Source: Taxawa tesnikishii (nom. ined.) (taxonomy: Eukaryota > Ascomycota > Dothideomycetes > Dothideales). From it: a stretch of 64,000 bases of DNA. Location: assembly GCA_030247885.1 (NCBI GenBank), contig JAPDRO010000006.1, positions 1,054,001 through 1,118,000 of the forward strand. The letters run 5' to 3'. Made by a program: the position numbers and the translations under genes. Positions 36,056 to 49,100 of the stretch are shown piece after piece (position 1 is the stretch's first letter; every line of letters begins with the position of its first letter). The notes below the pieces were generated by a model. The model was not told the DNA's origin. It saw only the letters and a list, made by a program, of their open reading frames with translations, and did not search any database.

Positions 36056-37098
36056 TCAATCCAATCCCTCCAGCCCTTCGTCTCCCTGCCCCTCCGGTAC
36101 CATAATTCCCACAACACAACTGCTCAGCATGTTATCCCAGTTAACCCACGGATGCACCTCGTGGAAAAGCTTGTACCCATCCTTCCCTGCCGCTCGCATC
36201 AACTGTCCCTCACCACCTGGATGAAACGGCAGGTAGGGAGCAATGTTGTACACCTTGCCCTGGTAGCTCGACCAGGTAGGTTTGCCCTTCCTGCCGTTGT
36301 TGTGTTTGAGCATGGATGGTGTGACGCGTTGGAACGTAGATACGCCGGAGAGATTGCTACTGCGCGCGAGAGTCGCCCAGTCGAGCGGCGAATGCCCAGG
36401 TTTTAACAGAACCTTTGCGCGTGGGTTGGGTACTGATATGGTCGAGGTTGGCGCAAGACTGGCAGGCATGCGCGACTGCGCTGCAGCTGATGCTGGCGGG
36501 CCACGGTTCGGAAGGGGCCCGTTGGTGGGCACACGCAGGGAAGAAGGCACGCTTGGTGCAGTCCGCGTCGTGGGAGCCCGAGGTGCAGGCGGAGGCATTA
36601 GTCCTGGTGACGGAGGTTTGGGCGTAGGTTTCGGTGGAGGCGCCATGACGGATGCGCGCTGAGCGGAATCGAATGCGGGAAACATCGGAGGTGGCAGGTC
36701 TTTGTCCTCATCTTCTGAGTCTGGGTCTGTGCCCTCCAGCGTGAACGAAGGTATGTTGCTATCTGCCTGAGTAGGCCTGGCCTTCGGCGTTGCGTCCAGC
36801 TGTGGCGATTCCGCTTGTATGGATGGTATTCCTGGTATTTGTACGGTTGGCTCACTTGTACCACCGTCTCGAGATCCGCTTTTGTCATGTCCTCCAATTC
36901 AATGTCCTTGGACCCAGTTCCGTAATCTTTCCTGGCCACGCCAGCTGAATCCTTGGGCGCTGCTTTGCCATCTGCTGCTTGTAAGCGCGGCTTGGTAGGC
37001 CGGATCCATTGTGGCAGAAAGTCCCATGTCGCCGGTGGGTGTCGGTAGGTAAGGTACGATATTGACAGTAGTAGTAGTGATATGCTCCAGACGGCCAT
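36056..37098 (-). CDS. Cytochrome b5-domain protein, Irc21-like
   Basis: Two exons, complement(36856..37098) and complement(36056..36799); intron 56 nt with GTGAGC donor and CACAG acceptor, phase 0; 328 aa. The N-terminal membrane anchor is AVWSISLLLLSISYLTY. A disordered Pro/Ala-rich middle (PPPKPTPKPPSPGLMPPPAP) leads to a C-terminal cytochrome b5 fold from about residue 225. There the heme ligands are in LPFHPGGEGQL and KLFHEVHPWVNW. Yeast Irc21 and relatives are ER-linked heme/sterol-type proteins of uncertain role. It shares a 335-bp divergent promoter with the small mitochondrial protein. Confidence 0.85.
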
Positions 37099-37433
37099 AG
37101 TTGCAGGGGTTGCCGGCGGTTTGCACCTGCGCAAAGAGAGTGGATGGCGGAACAATGCTCGGTTGCGGTCAGAGAAGGAATCCGGGAAGTTTTTCAGGCC
37201 ATACTCCAATAGATCTGTCTGTGTATCTGTCCCGTTACAGACTCCTGCCTGAATCTACCTGTCGCGTGATAGAACAGAGTGTTGTGTATATCAGTGTTTG
37301 TTTGCAGCCTTCGGAGGTGAAGCGTTTCGCCGCATCTATCCCACTTCATCCAGACCTCGACGTCATTCTATCTCCTCGACTCTACAATCATTCGGCTATC
37401 CTTCAGACACTGTCCCTCAATCAGATCGTCACA
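37099..37433. promoter_or_regulatory. Bidirectional promoter, 335 bp
   Basis: Compact space between the divergent Irc21-like and small mitochondrial genes; must contain both promoters. No repeat seen. Confidence 0.6.
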
Positions 37434-37993
37434 ATGCTCTCTCGTGCCCTTCTGATACGCACTCTCCGTCAGACTACCCGGCCCTCGACACGGAACTTGC
37501 GTACACTCTCGCGACCACGGATACAGCGACCGTTGCAGACACGCTACGCATCACACACACCGCCGCTTGTACGATGGCTATCGTCAAAGAGCTTGGCCGA
37601 TGAGAAGATTGAAGAGATAACAGAACTGTATTCGACAGCCAAAGACGAGTTTGAAATGGCTATGGAGGAGGTAAAGAGCACCGAAAGCACACATCTTTAG
37701 AAACTGGCGCATCCTACATGGGGGCTAGACGACGATCATGAAGGGACGCGCGGCATCACAGTGGAACTAGCGCTAACGATCCAGTATAGACAGAAGCAAA
37801 CACTGTCTACGCCGAAGAGGACCGCAAAGCCGCGCGGGAGGAGCTGACGAAGCTGCAAGAAGTGTACAAGGCGGTTATAGAGGGGCCGGATAAGGAGTTG
37901 GCCGAGGAGGTCAAGAGCAGGGCGGGACAGAGGATACGGGAATTGGAGAACGCGGTCAAGGCAATGGAAGAACTGGCCATGAATCAGGATTAG
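37434..37993 (+). CDS. Small predicted mitochondrial protein
   Basis: Exons 37434..37670 and 37790..37993, intron 119 nt, phase 0; 146 aa. The first 45 residues are Arg/Ser/Thr-rich and lack acidic residues (MLSRALLIRTLRQTTRPSTR, then NLRTLSRPRIQRPLQTRYAS), a textbook mitochondrial presequence. The mature part is a charged helical protein (DEKIEEITELYSTAKDEFEM; REELTKLQEVYKAVIEGPDK; IRELENAVKAMEELAMNQD). Family not recognised with certainty; it looks like a conserved fungal matrix protein of unknown function. The intron choice is supported by unbroken helix continuity. Confidence 0.72.
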
Positions 37994-40117
37994 ACAGGCG
38001 AATGTTGCAGGCACGAGAAGGGGGATTGTGCGAATACAGAAGAACCCTGGAAGAGGACATGGCGTTCGGCGTACACTGTAGTGTATGATGCTCTGTATGA
38101 TATGGCCCACAGAAGAGGAAAGCGACAAGCTCGAGACGGACTCGAACTGAAGAACGACCGATCCCAAAGGTACTCAGCGCCTCCCTCGCACTCGGTTCCG
38201 CGAGGTTCTACCGGTGGAAACAGGGTATTGTAATTGGCATCAGGCATTCACCTTGACCACGCACCACCTACTCGACATTAGGAACTCCTACATGATGCAC
38301 AGGGAAGCGGCATACAGAATGACGACCCTTGTGACTCACTTCAATGGGGACGACGCCAGATGTTTTAGTTGCAGTTCTGAATTGCTTCTGTCCTTCACCA
38401 ATGTAAGCTGGAGCAAGCTCCGTAACTTCCTGCACATACAGTCGAAAAATCACATATATACGCTTTGCTCTGTTCTACATAATCCATACGGGAACTGGAG
38501 ATAAGCTCCGTGGTAGCCATGAAGTCCGGAAAGCTTCCAGAGAAGATAGCTATCTTCGCTTGCTTTTGGCTTTCTGTTTCGTATGTTGCAATCGCTTAAG
38601 TATCCGCGCATGATCTCTTCCCAATATTCTGCTCATTCGCTACCTCAAACCCTGAAAAAGTGCCAATCCGATACTCGAGTGTTTCTCTTCTTATTACCAT
38701 TCTCAATATGTCTTCCTTCACCGGAGTTTCAGATAAGTGCAAGATCACGAACGACAATCCAGAGTCCGCCAAGCTAGACCCAAAAACTCCGGAGCAGAGA
38801 GTAGCAACTCTGGATCGGCTATTGGAGTTGGTCAGATGTTGCCCGTCACCCCGGATCTTATCGGAGACCACAAGGGACGACTCCCTGAGCCGTGGTGGTG
38901 CAACAGGCAATCAACGACGGACTGATACGTGGCGGCAAAGGCCAAATGTTGAGCTTCATGTTGGACTGCCTGGTTGTAGCGACTGAATTTGACCAGTGCT
39001 TTCCAGAGGCGCTCGGCCTAGCCTTTGATTGCTTGCAGGAATGCCTTCATGCTCAGTATCTGCAGGCACAAGGTACACGACTGCGTGGCGGACTGTTGCT
39101 TTTGAAGAGCAGTTCCTTCGTCAAACGACCTATTCACAGCACCAACGCCGACCAACAACATGATAAGATACTTCAGATAAGACAGAGATATCTATCCATA
39201 CGTTGAAGCTATGGCTGGAGCTCTTGACTCAGATCACGCACAGTGATCTGTCAAAAGGAATTCGAACAGTCCTCGTAGGCTTCAAGGGCATTTACGAAAT
39301 CACTGCTAGCTCGAGATCTCGGTCTCCAGAAAGTGCTCCTGCTCAGTGATGGAAGAAGGCCAAAACTCCGTCGCGGCTCATATTGCACTTTGGGAATACT
39401 GTGAAGCCGGCCCATATGGAGATGACTCGGGTCTGAAACCCCAGTTTTCTAGAACCCTTACATTACTGTGGGAGAGACCTCAATGACATGGAACGAAAGA
39501 ACTTATTCGCCGGCTCAAGACCGTACAGCACATCCGCCAGGGCTACGCCGAGCTTTCCCTCCGACGGGCCGTTCAAAGACTGCAGGCGTCCAGATCTGCG
39601 AGAGCTTCGGCGACATCGAGTGCAAGGGCGCCAAGTCCCGGCTACCGTGTCATATCATGGTACCGTTCTGAGGGTCTCCTAGGTTCTATCGACGACACCG
39701 TCGTTGAAATAGACACTCTTGTCGATGCTTCCGGCCGGCAGATCGACCCCTTCCCGTCCGCGCCTACGTTCTCCAACCTCGTAGAAGGAAATAGACTGTA
39801 CGAGCTGATAGGATAGGTGACTATGGATAGACTTCATTTGCGTCTGAACAGGATTTGTTCCAGAAGTTCATCCTTCGTTATGTCAGTGATACTACTACCC
39901 GCTTCGCCAAGAGCCGATAGCAACTAGCTCGAGTGAAGCTGCAGTAAAGATGGAAACAAGTCAAAATGGTGTCCAAAGAAGCGAGAATGCAATTCAAGCA
40001 AAGTATATGAGCACGATCCGCGGCGGGCAATCGCTTTCCCATACATCCATGATAGGGTAGTATATCTGTCCTACTTTCATTCATCACACTACGCATCCCC
40101 GTGCTCACTCATACCCC
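37994..40117. other. Long intergenic region with possible gene decay
   Basis: 2.1 kb. Between about 38709 and 39280 there are protein-like pieces in shifting frames (VATLDRLLELVRCCPSPRIL; MLDCLVVATEFDQCFPEALG; ITHSDLSKGIRTVLVGFKG). They could be one decayed gene of unknown family; this is weak. A short GAGTGAAGCTGCAGTAAAG repeat copy lies at 39926-39950. Confidence 0.4.
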
Positions 40118-42663
40118 CTACGAGACGTAGAAGGTCGAGTTACCCCTAATGTCCAAGCTGCTGCTGCCAACAAAGACGGTGAACTCGCCGGGCTCGACCA
40201 CGTACTTCATCTGTCTGTTCCAGAGTCCGACATCGCTCACATTGAGCGGGATGCTGACCTGGACAGTCTTGCCGGCAGGAACAAAGACTTTGTCAAAGCC
40301 CTTCAGTTGGATGTTTGGCACGACCACGCTGCTGACCATGTCCTTGACGTACAGCTGCACAACCTCTGTACCGTCAACGGTGCCGTTGTTGGTCACGGCA
40401 ACAGTGGCGGTGATTGTGTTGGATGCGGAAACGTTCTTCTTGGAAAGAGAGACGTTGCCGTAGTTGAAAGAAGTGTAACTCAAGCCATAGCCGAAAGGAA
40501 ACCACGGAATGGGGTTGTTCAGAACGTAATCGGAGCCGAAGTACAAATTGTCGTCCGCACCGACGTAGCCAGGGTTAGGGTACGCACGACCGCTGTTGAG
40601 GAAGTCATAATAGGATGGCGAGGTACCAATGTCGTGGGGAAGCTGACGGAGAGCTTGCCGGAGGGGTTGTAGTCGCCGAAGAGGACGTCGGCGAGGGCGT
40701 TGCCACCTTCCTCGGAGGGGTAGAATTGCTGAACCAACGATGCTGTGGTGTTGGAGATCCAGTCCTCGGTGATTGGCTTGCCGCTGGAGAAGACGATGAC
40801 GGTGGGCTTGCCGGTGCTAACAATCTCCTTGACCAGGTTTCGCTGTGCGCCAACGAGGTTCAAGGAGGAAACATCGATGTGCTCGCCAGTGGTGGCGTTA
40901 AGACCTGCCCACAGCTCCTTTTGGTCGCGGGACCACGTACCAACAACGACTACTGCGATGTCTGCGTTCTTAACCGCAGAGATGGCTTCGGGGAAGCCGG
41001 ACTCGTCGTTGGACCAGCGCTCACAGCCTTGAGCGTAAGTGATGGTAGAGTTCGCCGAAGGGCCAACAGCAGCACGGATGCCGTCAAGTGGGGTAACTCC
41101 ACGGTATTGCGACCGGTAAACCACGTAATCACCATAGTTCATGAATCCATGTGCCATAGGACCAACAACAGCGATCTTTTGCGACTTCTTCAAGGGAAGG
41201 ATCGAGCTACCGTTGTTCTTATCGTTCTTGAGCAAGACGATGGATTCCTTATCTAGGTCTCTAGCAAGTTGCTTGGCGGCCGGGGTGTTGATGAGGTTGT
41301 TCCATTGACTCTTGGGTGCGGCAGTGAAAGGGTGCTCAAACAAGCCGAGGGCGAATTTGGCACGAAGCTCGCGAGCAACGGCCGTGTCGACTACGCTCAT
41401 GTTGAGCCTTCCAGAAGCCACAAGATCTGGGATGGTGCGGAAGTTGAAAGAACCGCCCTGGATACTGCGGTCAATATAGAAGATATTTCTTGCGGTAACA
41501 AAGAACATAACTCACCCCCATCTCGACATCGTTACCCATGGGCAGAGAGTTCAGAGTAATACACTCCATATCTCCCTTGGGGCAAACCAAGAAGGGGCTT
41601 GCGATACGGTCAGTAGCACCGGCATCACTGGTGACCCAGTACTCGTAGCCTACACTTCGCGTCAGCAAGCACGACTAGAGCTAAACAGGCATATTTCATT
41701 TACCCCACTCGTCTCTCAAGATTTCTGTAAGTGTGTGGTAATCAGAGATGGCCGGGATGCCGTCATACGCGTGGTACGCGGACATGATAGAATATGCACC
41801 GGCATCGATAATGGCTCTCTTGAAGGGAGGAAGCCAGGTGGTGCGCAGCTCGCGCTCTCCTCCATGGACTGGGCCGGTGTTCAGACCTTGTTCAGGGTTA
41901 CTAAATCCGGCAAAGTGCTTGACGGTGGCCGAGACGTTCTTGCTCTGAAGACCGATGACATATTCGTAAGCAATCTCACCAGCCAGGTAGGGATCTTCAC
42001 TGTTGGTCTCTTCTACACGACCATATCGCAACTCGCGAGCCAAGTCTGCCAAAGGAGCGAAGAGTTGGTTGACACCGAGAGCGGCTGCCTCAACGCCGAT
42101 CTGTTCACCCATTTTCCGGACGAGGTCGCGGTTGAAAGAGCAGCCGTAGGCTATAGGGGAGTTAAAGATGGTGGCGTTGCCAATAAGGAACCCGTGAATG
42201 CCCTCTGTCTGGACAAAGGCTGGAATTCCCAACCGCGTGTTGTTAAGCAAGTAGTCTATATGCTGTATTAGACGGCAGCGGTCGAGAAGGGTGTACTTGC
42301 TTTACCTTGGCCAATCTTGATGTTTGATGCAAGCCAGTCCCATGAGATGGGGTAACCCACGTAAAATTGGCCGGCCTTCATCTGCATGTTCGCAACAAGA
42401 CCACTCCTGTTGAAAGAACCATCCGTGGTGTTGAGCCAGTTGCTGATATCACCCTGCATTAATTGCGTGACCTTCTCTTCCAGTGTCATACGGGACAGAA
42501 GGTCAGCAACTCGGGCTTCCACGGGTTGGGAAGCATCCTTGTAGATAGCGCCGACTAGCGAAGAGGAGTTTGTACCGTTGCCATAGCTGCCGTAACTGCT
42601 CTGCGCCTGAGAGATGCCGGCGAGCGCGGCGAGCAAGAGCCCGCTGGACTTGACGGAGACCAT
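40118..42663 (-). CDS. Secreted GH3 beta-glucosidase
   Basis: Four exons: complement 42306..42663, 41704..42255, 41516..41649, 40118..41457 (introns 50, 54, 58 nt); 794 aa restored. N-terminal signal peptide MVSVKSSGLLLAALAGISQA. GH3 (beta/alpha)8 part: RMTLEEKVTQLMQGD, RLGIPAFVQTEGIHG, KHFAGFSNPEQG; the nucleophile aspartate is in VTSDAGATDRI. The second domain holds ESIVLLKNDKNNGSSILPLK and YPSEEGGNALADVLFGDYNP. The C-terminal fibronectin III-like domain begins after FPFGYGLSYTSF. Family enzymes hydrolyse beta-linked glucosides or xylosides outside the cell; exact substrate is not readable. One C is missing in the CCCC run (40636-40639 on the plus strand), where KLSVSFPHDIGTSPSYYDF is interrupted. 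Confidence 0.9.
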
Positions 42664-43763
42664 CTCGTTAATGATAGAGTAGACCTACAAGGTACAAACA
42701 AGGTGCTACCTCACCTGGGAAGACGCGTTTTATGTACAAACACAGCTACTTGCCTCGGAACTAACATCCACAACAAGTTTTGTACTCGTTCGGGAGCACT
42801 CACAGGGAAATCGCCCGGATAATCCTATCGTCCAAATGACGGCGTGCAAATCCCCGCTCGTAATGCATGCTCGTGACCCGTTGCAGTACAAATTGCTGGC
42901 GATGAGTAGACGGAGAAATTATGGTGGTGCATTTGTCCCCGCAGCTCCATGCAGATCAGATGTTTGTTCCTGACTAGGCAGGTCGGGGTCCCCAGCTCCG
43001 CAGCAAATTGAGCAGTGAGGCTCTGCCGCCCTGGCTCGGCCTCGACGAAGAACACGCACCGAGGCAAGTCGACGGACTGAATCGATTGAAACATGTAGGA
43101 AAGACAATGTTGCATGCTGAAGCTCGGAAGACGCCTCGCGATATTGTTCGCTTGGCTAATCTCGAGAGAAGAAGAGCTGGTTTCAGGCATCCACAGTGTC
43201 TGTAGAGGCATGATCGCCAAGGGTTGGTTAAGCACTAGCATAGTAGTTGTTCAGGGTCTACTGCTGGCAGTAACAATGTACTTCGTACATCTGGACCGCT
43301 GGTTCCTGGATGTACAGCACCGAGTGTCGGATAGTGAACTCCTGTATATGTGTAGAGAGCGGGTCGGTGGTGTTGTTTGAAATTGATAAGGACTGCAACG
43401 TCCGCTACGGCTGTTCCTAGTCGCAATGACGTGGGGAAGAGGAAGAGCCGGTTAAAGTTCGGTTCCGGACTTCCCTTGGCCTTTCTCCAGTGAATGAGAG
43501 CGAGCTCACTGTAGCACTGAGATTCCTCCATCGTCACTCTGTTGTGTTCTCTGTCTTGTGCTGCTAATGTAGAACCTTGTTGTAGAAGTTGCAACCTAGC
43601 CTGACATCACTGCATCTCAAGCGGTTTCCAGGAACTGCGCCCATACTTTGCTTGTCGACATCCGCTCCAGCTTCACAACCGCTCCTTGCGTTCCTGCAGC
43701 GATCATCTGAACCGACTTCACCTATCTCGACAACACCCGGTCTAAGCTGTTGTCGCATCCACA
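42664..43763. other. Divergent intergenic, 1.1 kb
   Basis: Promoters of the leftward GH3 gene and rightward Sds3 gene. No gene or repeat supported. Confidence 0.55.
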
Positions 43764-45650
43764 ATGGCGCGAGCCGGCTCACCCATGGAGCGTATGCTTT
43801 CCGCCTCTCCTCCACCACAACCTCTCTCAAAACGAGACAAGCGACGAAACAACATCACAGAAAAGCTATCTGATATGATTGCGACCTTTTCCAAAGAGCA
43901 ATACCAGCACTATCGCGCTCAGCTTCAGGCCATCCAGGTGGACATGACCCTTGTCCTCCGTGCGGATCCATACGAAAATGTTCCCCTAGACGATAGCTCA
44001 GACGCCATCCAGCAACAGATCGAAAGTATAACGAACGGAATCCTCCCAACCTCGGCCGGCGCCCAGCACGACTTCCTCGCTCTGGCGGGAAAGAGATACA
44101 CTGATTACGCTACCGAGATTAATCGATCAATGGAGCAGAGGGATGCAGATCTGGTTGCGCTGAGTGTACGTCGGACTTCTCCTGGACTTCGGGCGCATCC
44201 TCATCTGGTAGGGTCTGTTGGATCCAAAGGCTGACTCTTGATGGCAGAAACGATATGACAGCGCCGTAGCAGAATTGGAAAAGACCACCAGCTACAAGAT
44301 TCAAGTGGCTCAGCGTGAGCACCTCGAGCTGGCGAGCACCATCCGCCAGCGCTTGATCAACACCGTGACCAAGAAGCGCGACAAGCTGTTGCGAGAGAAA
44401 GAGCAGCTCGACATCGCCGACAGTAACGCCATCCTCCTCTACCCCAACCAATTCAGCATGAACGTACCTGGCAGCCCGGGAGCTGGCCAGGGCAATCGTA
44501 AGACGAGACATACGAGACACAGAATTGGGGATCCTGACGAGCCGGTCAACGAGAGAGGCAGAAAGCGGAAAACACTGGCAGATGATGAAGGCGGCAACGA
44601 TTCTCCCGTTCCTGCGTTCAGGCCGCTACCCAACGACGCTGCAGGAGCAAGCTCACCATACCGCGACGCAAGAGCAAAGACCCTTTACACACAGTTCGAG
44701 GCACCAGCCTTCTCGATTGAACGTCTGTTCACGGATAAGGAGCTTGCACATGCTACAAACCTCGCCCAGTTGGCAACCCACCAGTTCTTCCACCAGCCAC
44801 AGCACCAGCAAATGCAGCAGAATCCGGTCGGCGTTGCCCAGACCAACGGCCAGGGCACGTCCATTGCGTCGGTGGATGGTTCTGCTGATGCTGTGCCATC
44901 AACCGTGATCACCGACGCTGAGGATCCTGTTGCCAATCCGCAAACCAATGGCACACCTCCACCTTCCCAACCCCAAGGGACAGAAATGGAGCGCACTGTC
45001 TCCTACCATGCCACTCGCAATGCGACAAAGGCGAATCCGCTTTCTTTCCTTTCCGAAGCTGCAGCAGCTGCAAGCTCGACGACACTGTCAAACCCCTTCA
45101 TGCCGAACCTTGTTCCGATCACCAAGACAGACAAGGGTGCACCAGCACCGCCGCCGATGACTGCTGTCGATGTCGAGGCTGACCTCAGCTTCATGATGCG
45201 TGACGACCAACCGGCAAACGGCTTGGCTTCGGCGGAGGATGAAGACGAACAGCATGTGTCAAAGAACGACAACAGTGTGCATGCCATGCGTGGACGATTG
45301 CTCGACCAAGCATGCGGCATCCAGCCAGTTCCTGCGACCACATATCCTTTTCGTACTCCTATCCTGGAAACAGGGCCAGCAGCAATCAGGGAGGCGTCAA
45401 CAGAACGCCGATGTGGGGCTTTGCGGATCCTGATATGCTACCGAACGGACTTAAGGCTGCAACTGGTGGCGCGGTGCCTGCGGCTATTGGCACGGGCCCA
45501 GTAGTTGGAGGCAGTCTGGCTTCGGTACTCCAGAGTGGCGTTGGAGGTCTGCCCATGAGTCGAGCCACGAGCCAGGGTGGAAGCGATATTGGTGCTGCGA
45601 GCGAGGCTGGTGGTGTCGGGATGAGGAGGGTTAGGAGCCGACTGGTATGA
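43764..45650 (+). CDS. SDS3: Rpd3L histone deacetylase complex subunit Sds3
   Basis: Exons 43764..44165 and 44248..45650, intron 82 nt, phase 0; 601 aa restored. Sds3-like domain: LSKRDKRRNNITEKLSDMIA, YRAQLQAIQVDMTLVLRADP, then coiled-coil YDSAVAELEKTTSYKIQVAQ. The fungal-specific block EKEQLDIADSNAILLYPNQF, followed by NRKTRHTRHRIGD, matches Aspergillus Sds3. The C-terminus carries GVNRTPMWGFADPD and GGVGMRRVRSRLV. The protein scaffolds the nuclear Rpd3L/Sin3 deacetylase. The frame shifts by one missing base, best placed at the TTTT run 45348-45351, between the acidic region and RTPMWGF. Confidence 0.87.
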
Positions 45651-46109
45651 TGGGTCTAATGACCATGCGACAGTCCGGTATGCACAGTGGTTTAGATACA
45701 CTTGCATTCATTCCAAGCAAGCGTTTAGCGATGGCGTTCATGATAAAGGGGTTCACAGCAAGATAACCCAGGTACTTCGTTTTAGCACTGAATGTATTTC
45801 TTCACGCCTCGACTCAGCAATTGCATGCTCAGATCATCCTGATTCCTTGTATCGTTACGCAATTGCCGTGCCACATGTAACGGTGGATGTTTATATCAAC
45901 CTGCCAAGACTCCCGGAAAACGCGTTAGATACCCGACGCGAAGCCGATGAGAATGGGCGTTCAGGCCTGATGCGAGGACTCGAACGACTGTTTGCACTTC
46001 GGTCTCGCCTGCCCATTGCTACCTGCTTCTCACCACTGGAATAAACTCGACGGCCTCCAAATCCAAAGCGCGTAGCAATGCTGACTGGGGACCCGTAACA
46101 GGTTGAGCG
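45651..46109. other. Intergenic, 0.46 kb
   Basis: Between Sds3 and PAN2 on the same strand; PAN2 promoter. Nothing else seen. Confidence 0.55.
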
Positions 46110-49100
46110 ATGGACGCAGACTGGGATGAAGTACGTCAGACAATCCCCTAGTGGACATATTTGAATATCGGATGGATAGGTAACTGAATCCAACACAGAT
46201 AGGGCGAATATTTCTCCCCCGCCTGGACCGAATGCTCAACATTCGCCAGTGAGCACGTTCACATTCGATTCCGTCCAGGAACTTCTCTGGGCCGGCAACG
46301 ACTATGTGAGTGAGTCTGACACCACATCACCTCGCACCGTGAACGCTAACATTCTTCATTCAGGGCAGAATCACAGCATTTTACGGACCAGAGTTGCAGA
46401 AATACTCTTCCTATAGGGGTCATGCATCTGAAGGTCCGGTCAAGCAGCTGCTTCTTTGCGACAAGGGCATAATCTCCATCTCTGCCAGAAGCGTGCATCT
46501 TGCTTCCCGTAGAGGTATGACACAATGGCATCTGAGGTATGAAACTTTCCATGAAGTCGGACCCTCTGGACTGACAATCAGGCAGTAATGATGGCATGAC
46601 GGATCTGAAATGCATGAGCTTCACCTCGAAAGGGACTCATGAGATCATTGTTGCCGGCCGACAACGTCAGATGTTTAAGGTGGATGTCGAGAAAGGGACC
46701 GTCACTCAAACAGTCTGTTTTTAATGACAGTTGTTTGCAGCTTGCTGACGCTCGTTAGATCCCAACCGAAGCAACCTATACTATGATGAAACGCGGCGGC
46801 CAGTATATATGCGCTGCCACTGACGACGGGCATGTCCACTTTCTAGACCCCGCTTCATGCAAGATCATCAGAACATGGAGAGCTCATGCCGGTTTCATTA
46901 ACGACATGGATGTCAGATCGGATGTCGTTGTCACTTGCGGTTGGTCGCCAAGGCAGCAACACGGTTACGGGCTGGACCACCTTGCCAATGTTTTCGATCT
47001 CAAGACCTTGATGCCCTTGCCACCGGTGCCGTTTCCTCCTGGAGCAGCATTTGTCCGGATGCATCCGAGGATGTCCACCACATGTATAGTCGCTTCGAAT
47101 GGCGGGCTTATATATGCTGTAGATATCATGAATCCCGACACTCCCTCCGTGAGGCACGCTAACATCTTCGACACCCGTCTGATCGCGTTAGATCTAGCGC
47201 CTTCAGGAGAAGCGCTTGCCCTTGCCGACGCGAACTGTGCTATCCATCTTTGGGGCTCGCCTGCGAAGATTCAATTCACCGAGTACAGCGGACCTACAGA
47301 TTTTCAAGATACATCCGCTCCTCCACTGAACCTTGATTGGTCACCGGAAACGTCAGCACAGTACTTACTGTTTTCTATTTGTACTCTTAGCTGATCTCAT
47401 TGCAGGCCACTCAATGTGATAGGGATGCCCTATTATCGTGATCCACTTCTTTCGGCTTGGGCTAGTCATATCGTCTCGGAAGTGGGCGCACCACCCGCGA
47501 AGATCGACACGAGTATAATGAATATTCAGAAACGCTCCGAAGTTGGCACTTACGCGCCGTTCCCCGCAAGACGCGCAGGAACCAGTTTGAGGACACGCGA
47601 GCAGTACAACGGGCACATGACACTCTGCAAGCGCCCCGGTTCCTCAGTGAAAAAGGCAAAGACAACCATCCAGATTACCTTGGGGGACGGCGTATCAGTG
47701 ATGCTCTTGAAGCCCTCGGAGATCTCGCATTGACCGGCAGTACAAGAAAGGAGGTGCCTGTCATGTACCGCAATGTCGAGATCAAGTACAGCAAGTTCGG
47801 AGTAGACGACTTCGACTTCGAGTACTACAACAAGACGAAGTACTCCGGACTGGAAACCCACATTGTCAATTCCTACGCAAACCCGTTACTGCAGCTGCTC
47901 CGGTTCACGCCTACAATACGCAACCTGGCTTTGCACCATACAGCAACCGCTTGCCTGTACGACAACTGTTTGCTGTGCGAAATGGGCTTTTAGTTGATAT
48001 GCTGGAGAAGGCATCAGGGTTGAATTGCCAAGCGAGCAATTTCCTGAAGGTCTTCAGCAGCTTATCAGACGCGGCTACTCTTGGGTTGCTGGAACAGTAC
48101 GCCCCGAACAACCCTCTGGCGGTCATGATTCAATCCATGAACCGTTTTTTACTCAAAACATTCACCGACAGTTTCCGACAACTGCCCCCGCATAACAGAC
48201 ACATGGAACAAGCACTCATGACCGGCGCTCTACACGCTGTTCGATGTGGACACTGTGGAAATGAGATGTTGAAGCCCGGCGAAACACTCGTGCATGACCT
48301 GGTGTACCCACCAAAAGCTTTGAAGAATTTCCCACGCGCACCTCGGCCGACTTTCTGTCAGATTTTTAAGGCGAGTGTTGAGAGACAAGATCAGACTCGG
48401 GGCTGGTGTGACAGATGCAAACGGTATCAACAACTCAGCACCAGGAAGACCATTCAGAGCGTGCCGAAAGTCATGATGATCAACGCGGCCATTCACAATG
48501 CAGATCAGAAACAGCTCTGGTCTACAGCAGGTTGGCTTCCTCAGGAGATTGGCGTCATCATCAACGGCGGCCAATTCTACTGCTACGAAGGCCAGGATCT
48601 CAAGGTTCACCTCCAACGTGGGGTCTACGACATAATGATTTATGAGTTGGTGGGAGTTGTGGCCGACATCAACAGTGGAGAGAACCAGAAGTCGCACCTC
48701 GTCTCGCTCATCAATGGTACGCTGAGTTGTTGCTCGCGTCCGAAGGACGGTTTTGCTAAAACATTGCAGTCGCGCTATCGTCACGGAATCCGTCAGACAG
48801 CAACCAGTGGCATTTATTCAATGACTTCCTCGTGCGCCAGACGAGCGCCGAAGAAGCTCTCCGCTTTGATGCAACTTGGAAATTGCCGTCTGTTCTGGCA
48901 TACCAGGCGAAATCAGCATCCCACGTCATGGATGATTCTTGGAAAGAAAACCTCGACCCCGCGCTTCTTTACCATCTTCCTCGAGGGCCACAGTATGTTC
49001 TGCATTGTTGCGTCGTATCTTTCACTACTGACCAGGGTGTAGCAAGCAGCCAGATCCGAGCGTTCTGCGGGCGCTTCAACCTCATACCGAAGCGCCGCGG

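Noticed and set aside
36800-36855. One-base loss in the Irc21-like gene
   Set aside because: A clean 56-nt intron (GTGAGC...CACAG, phase 0) explains the frame change without any missing base.
40118-42663. Secondary-metabolite cluster including the GH3, SDR and P450 relic
   Set aside because: No backbone synthase, and the genes are separated by unrelated housekeeping genes.
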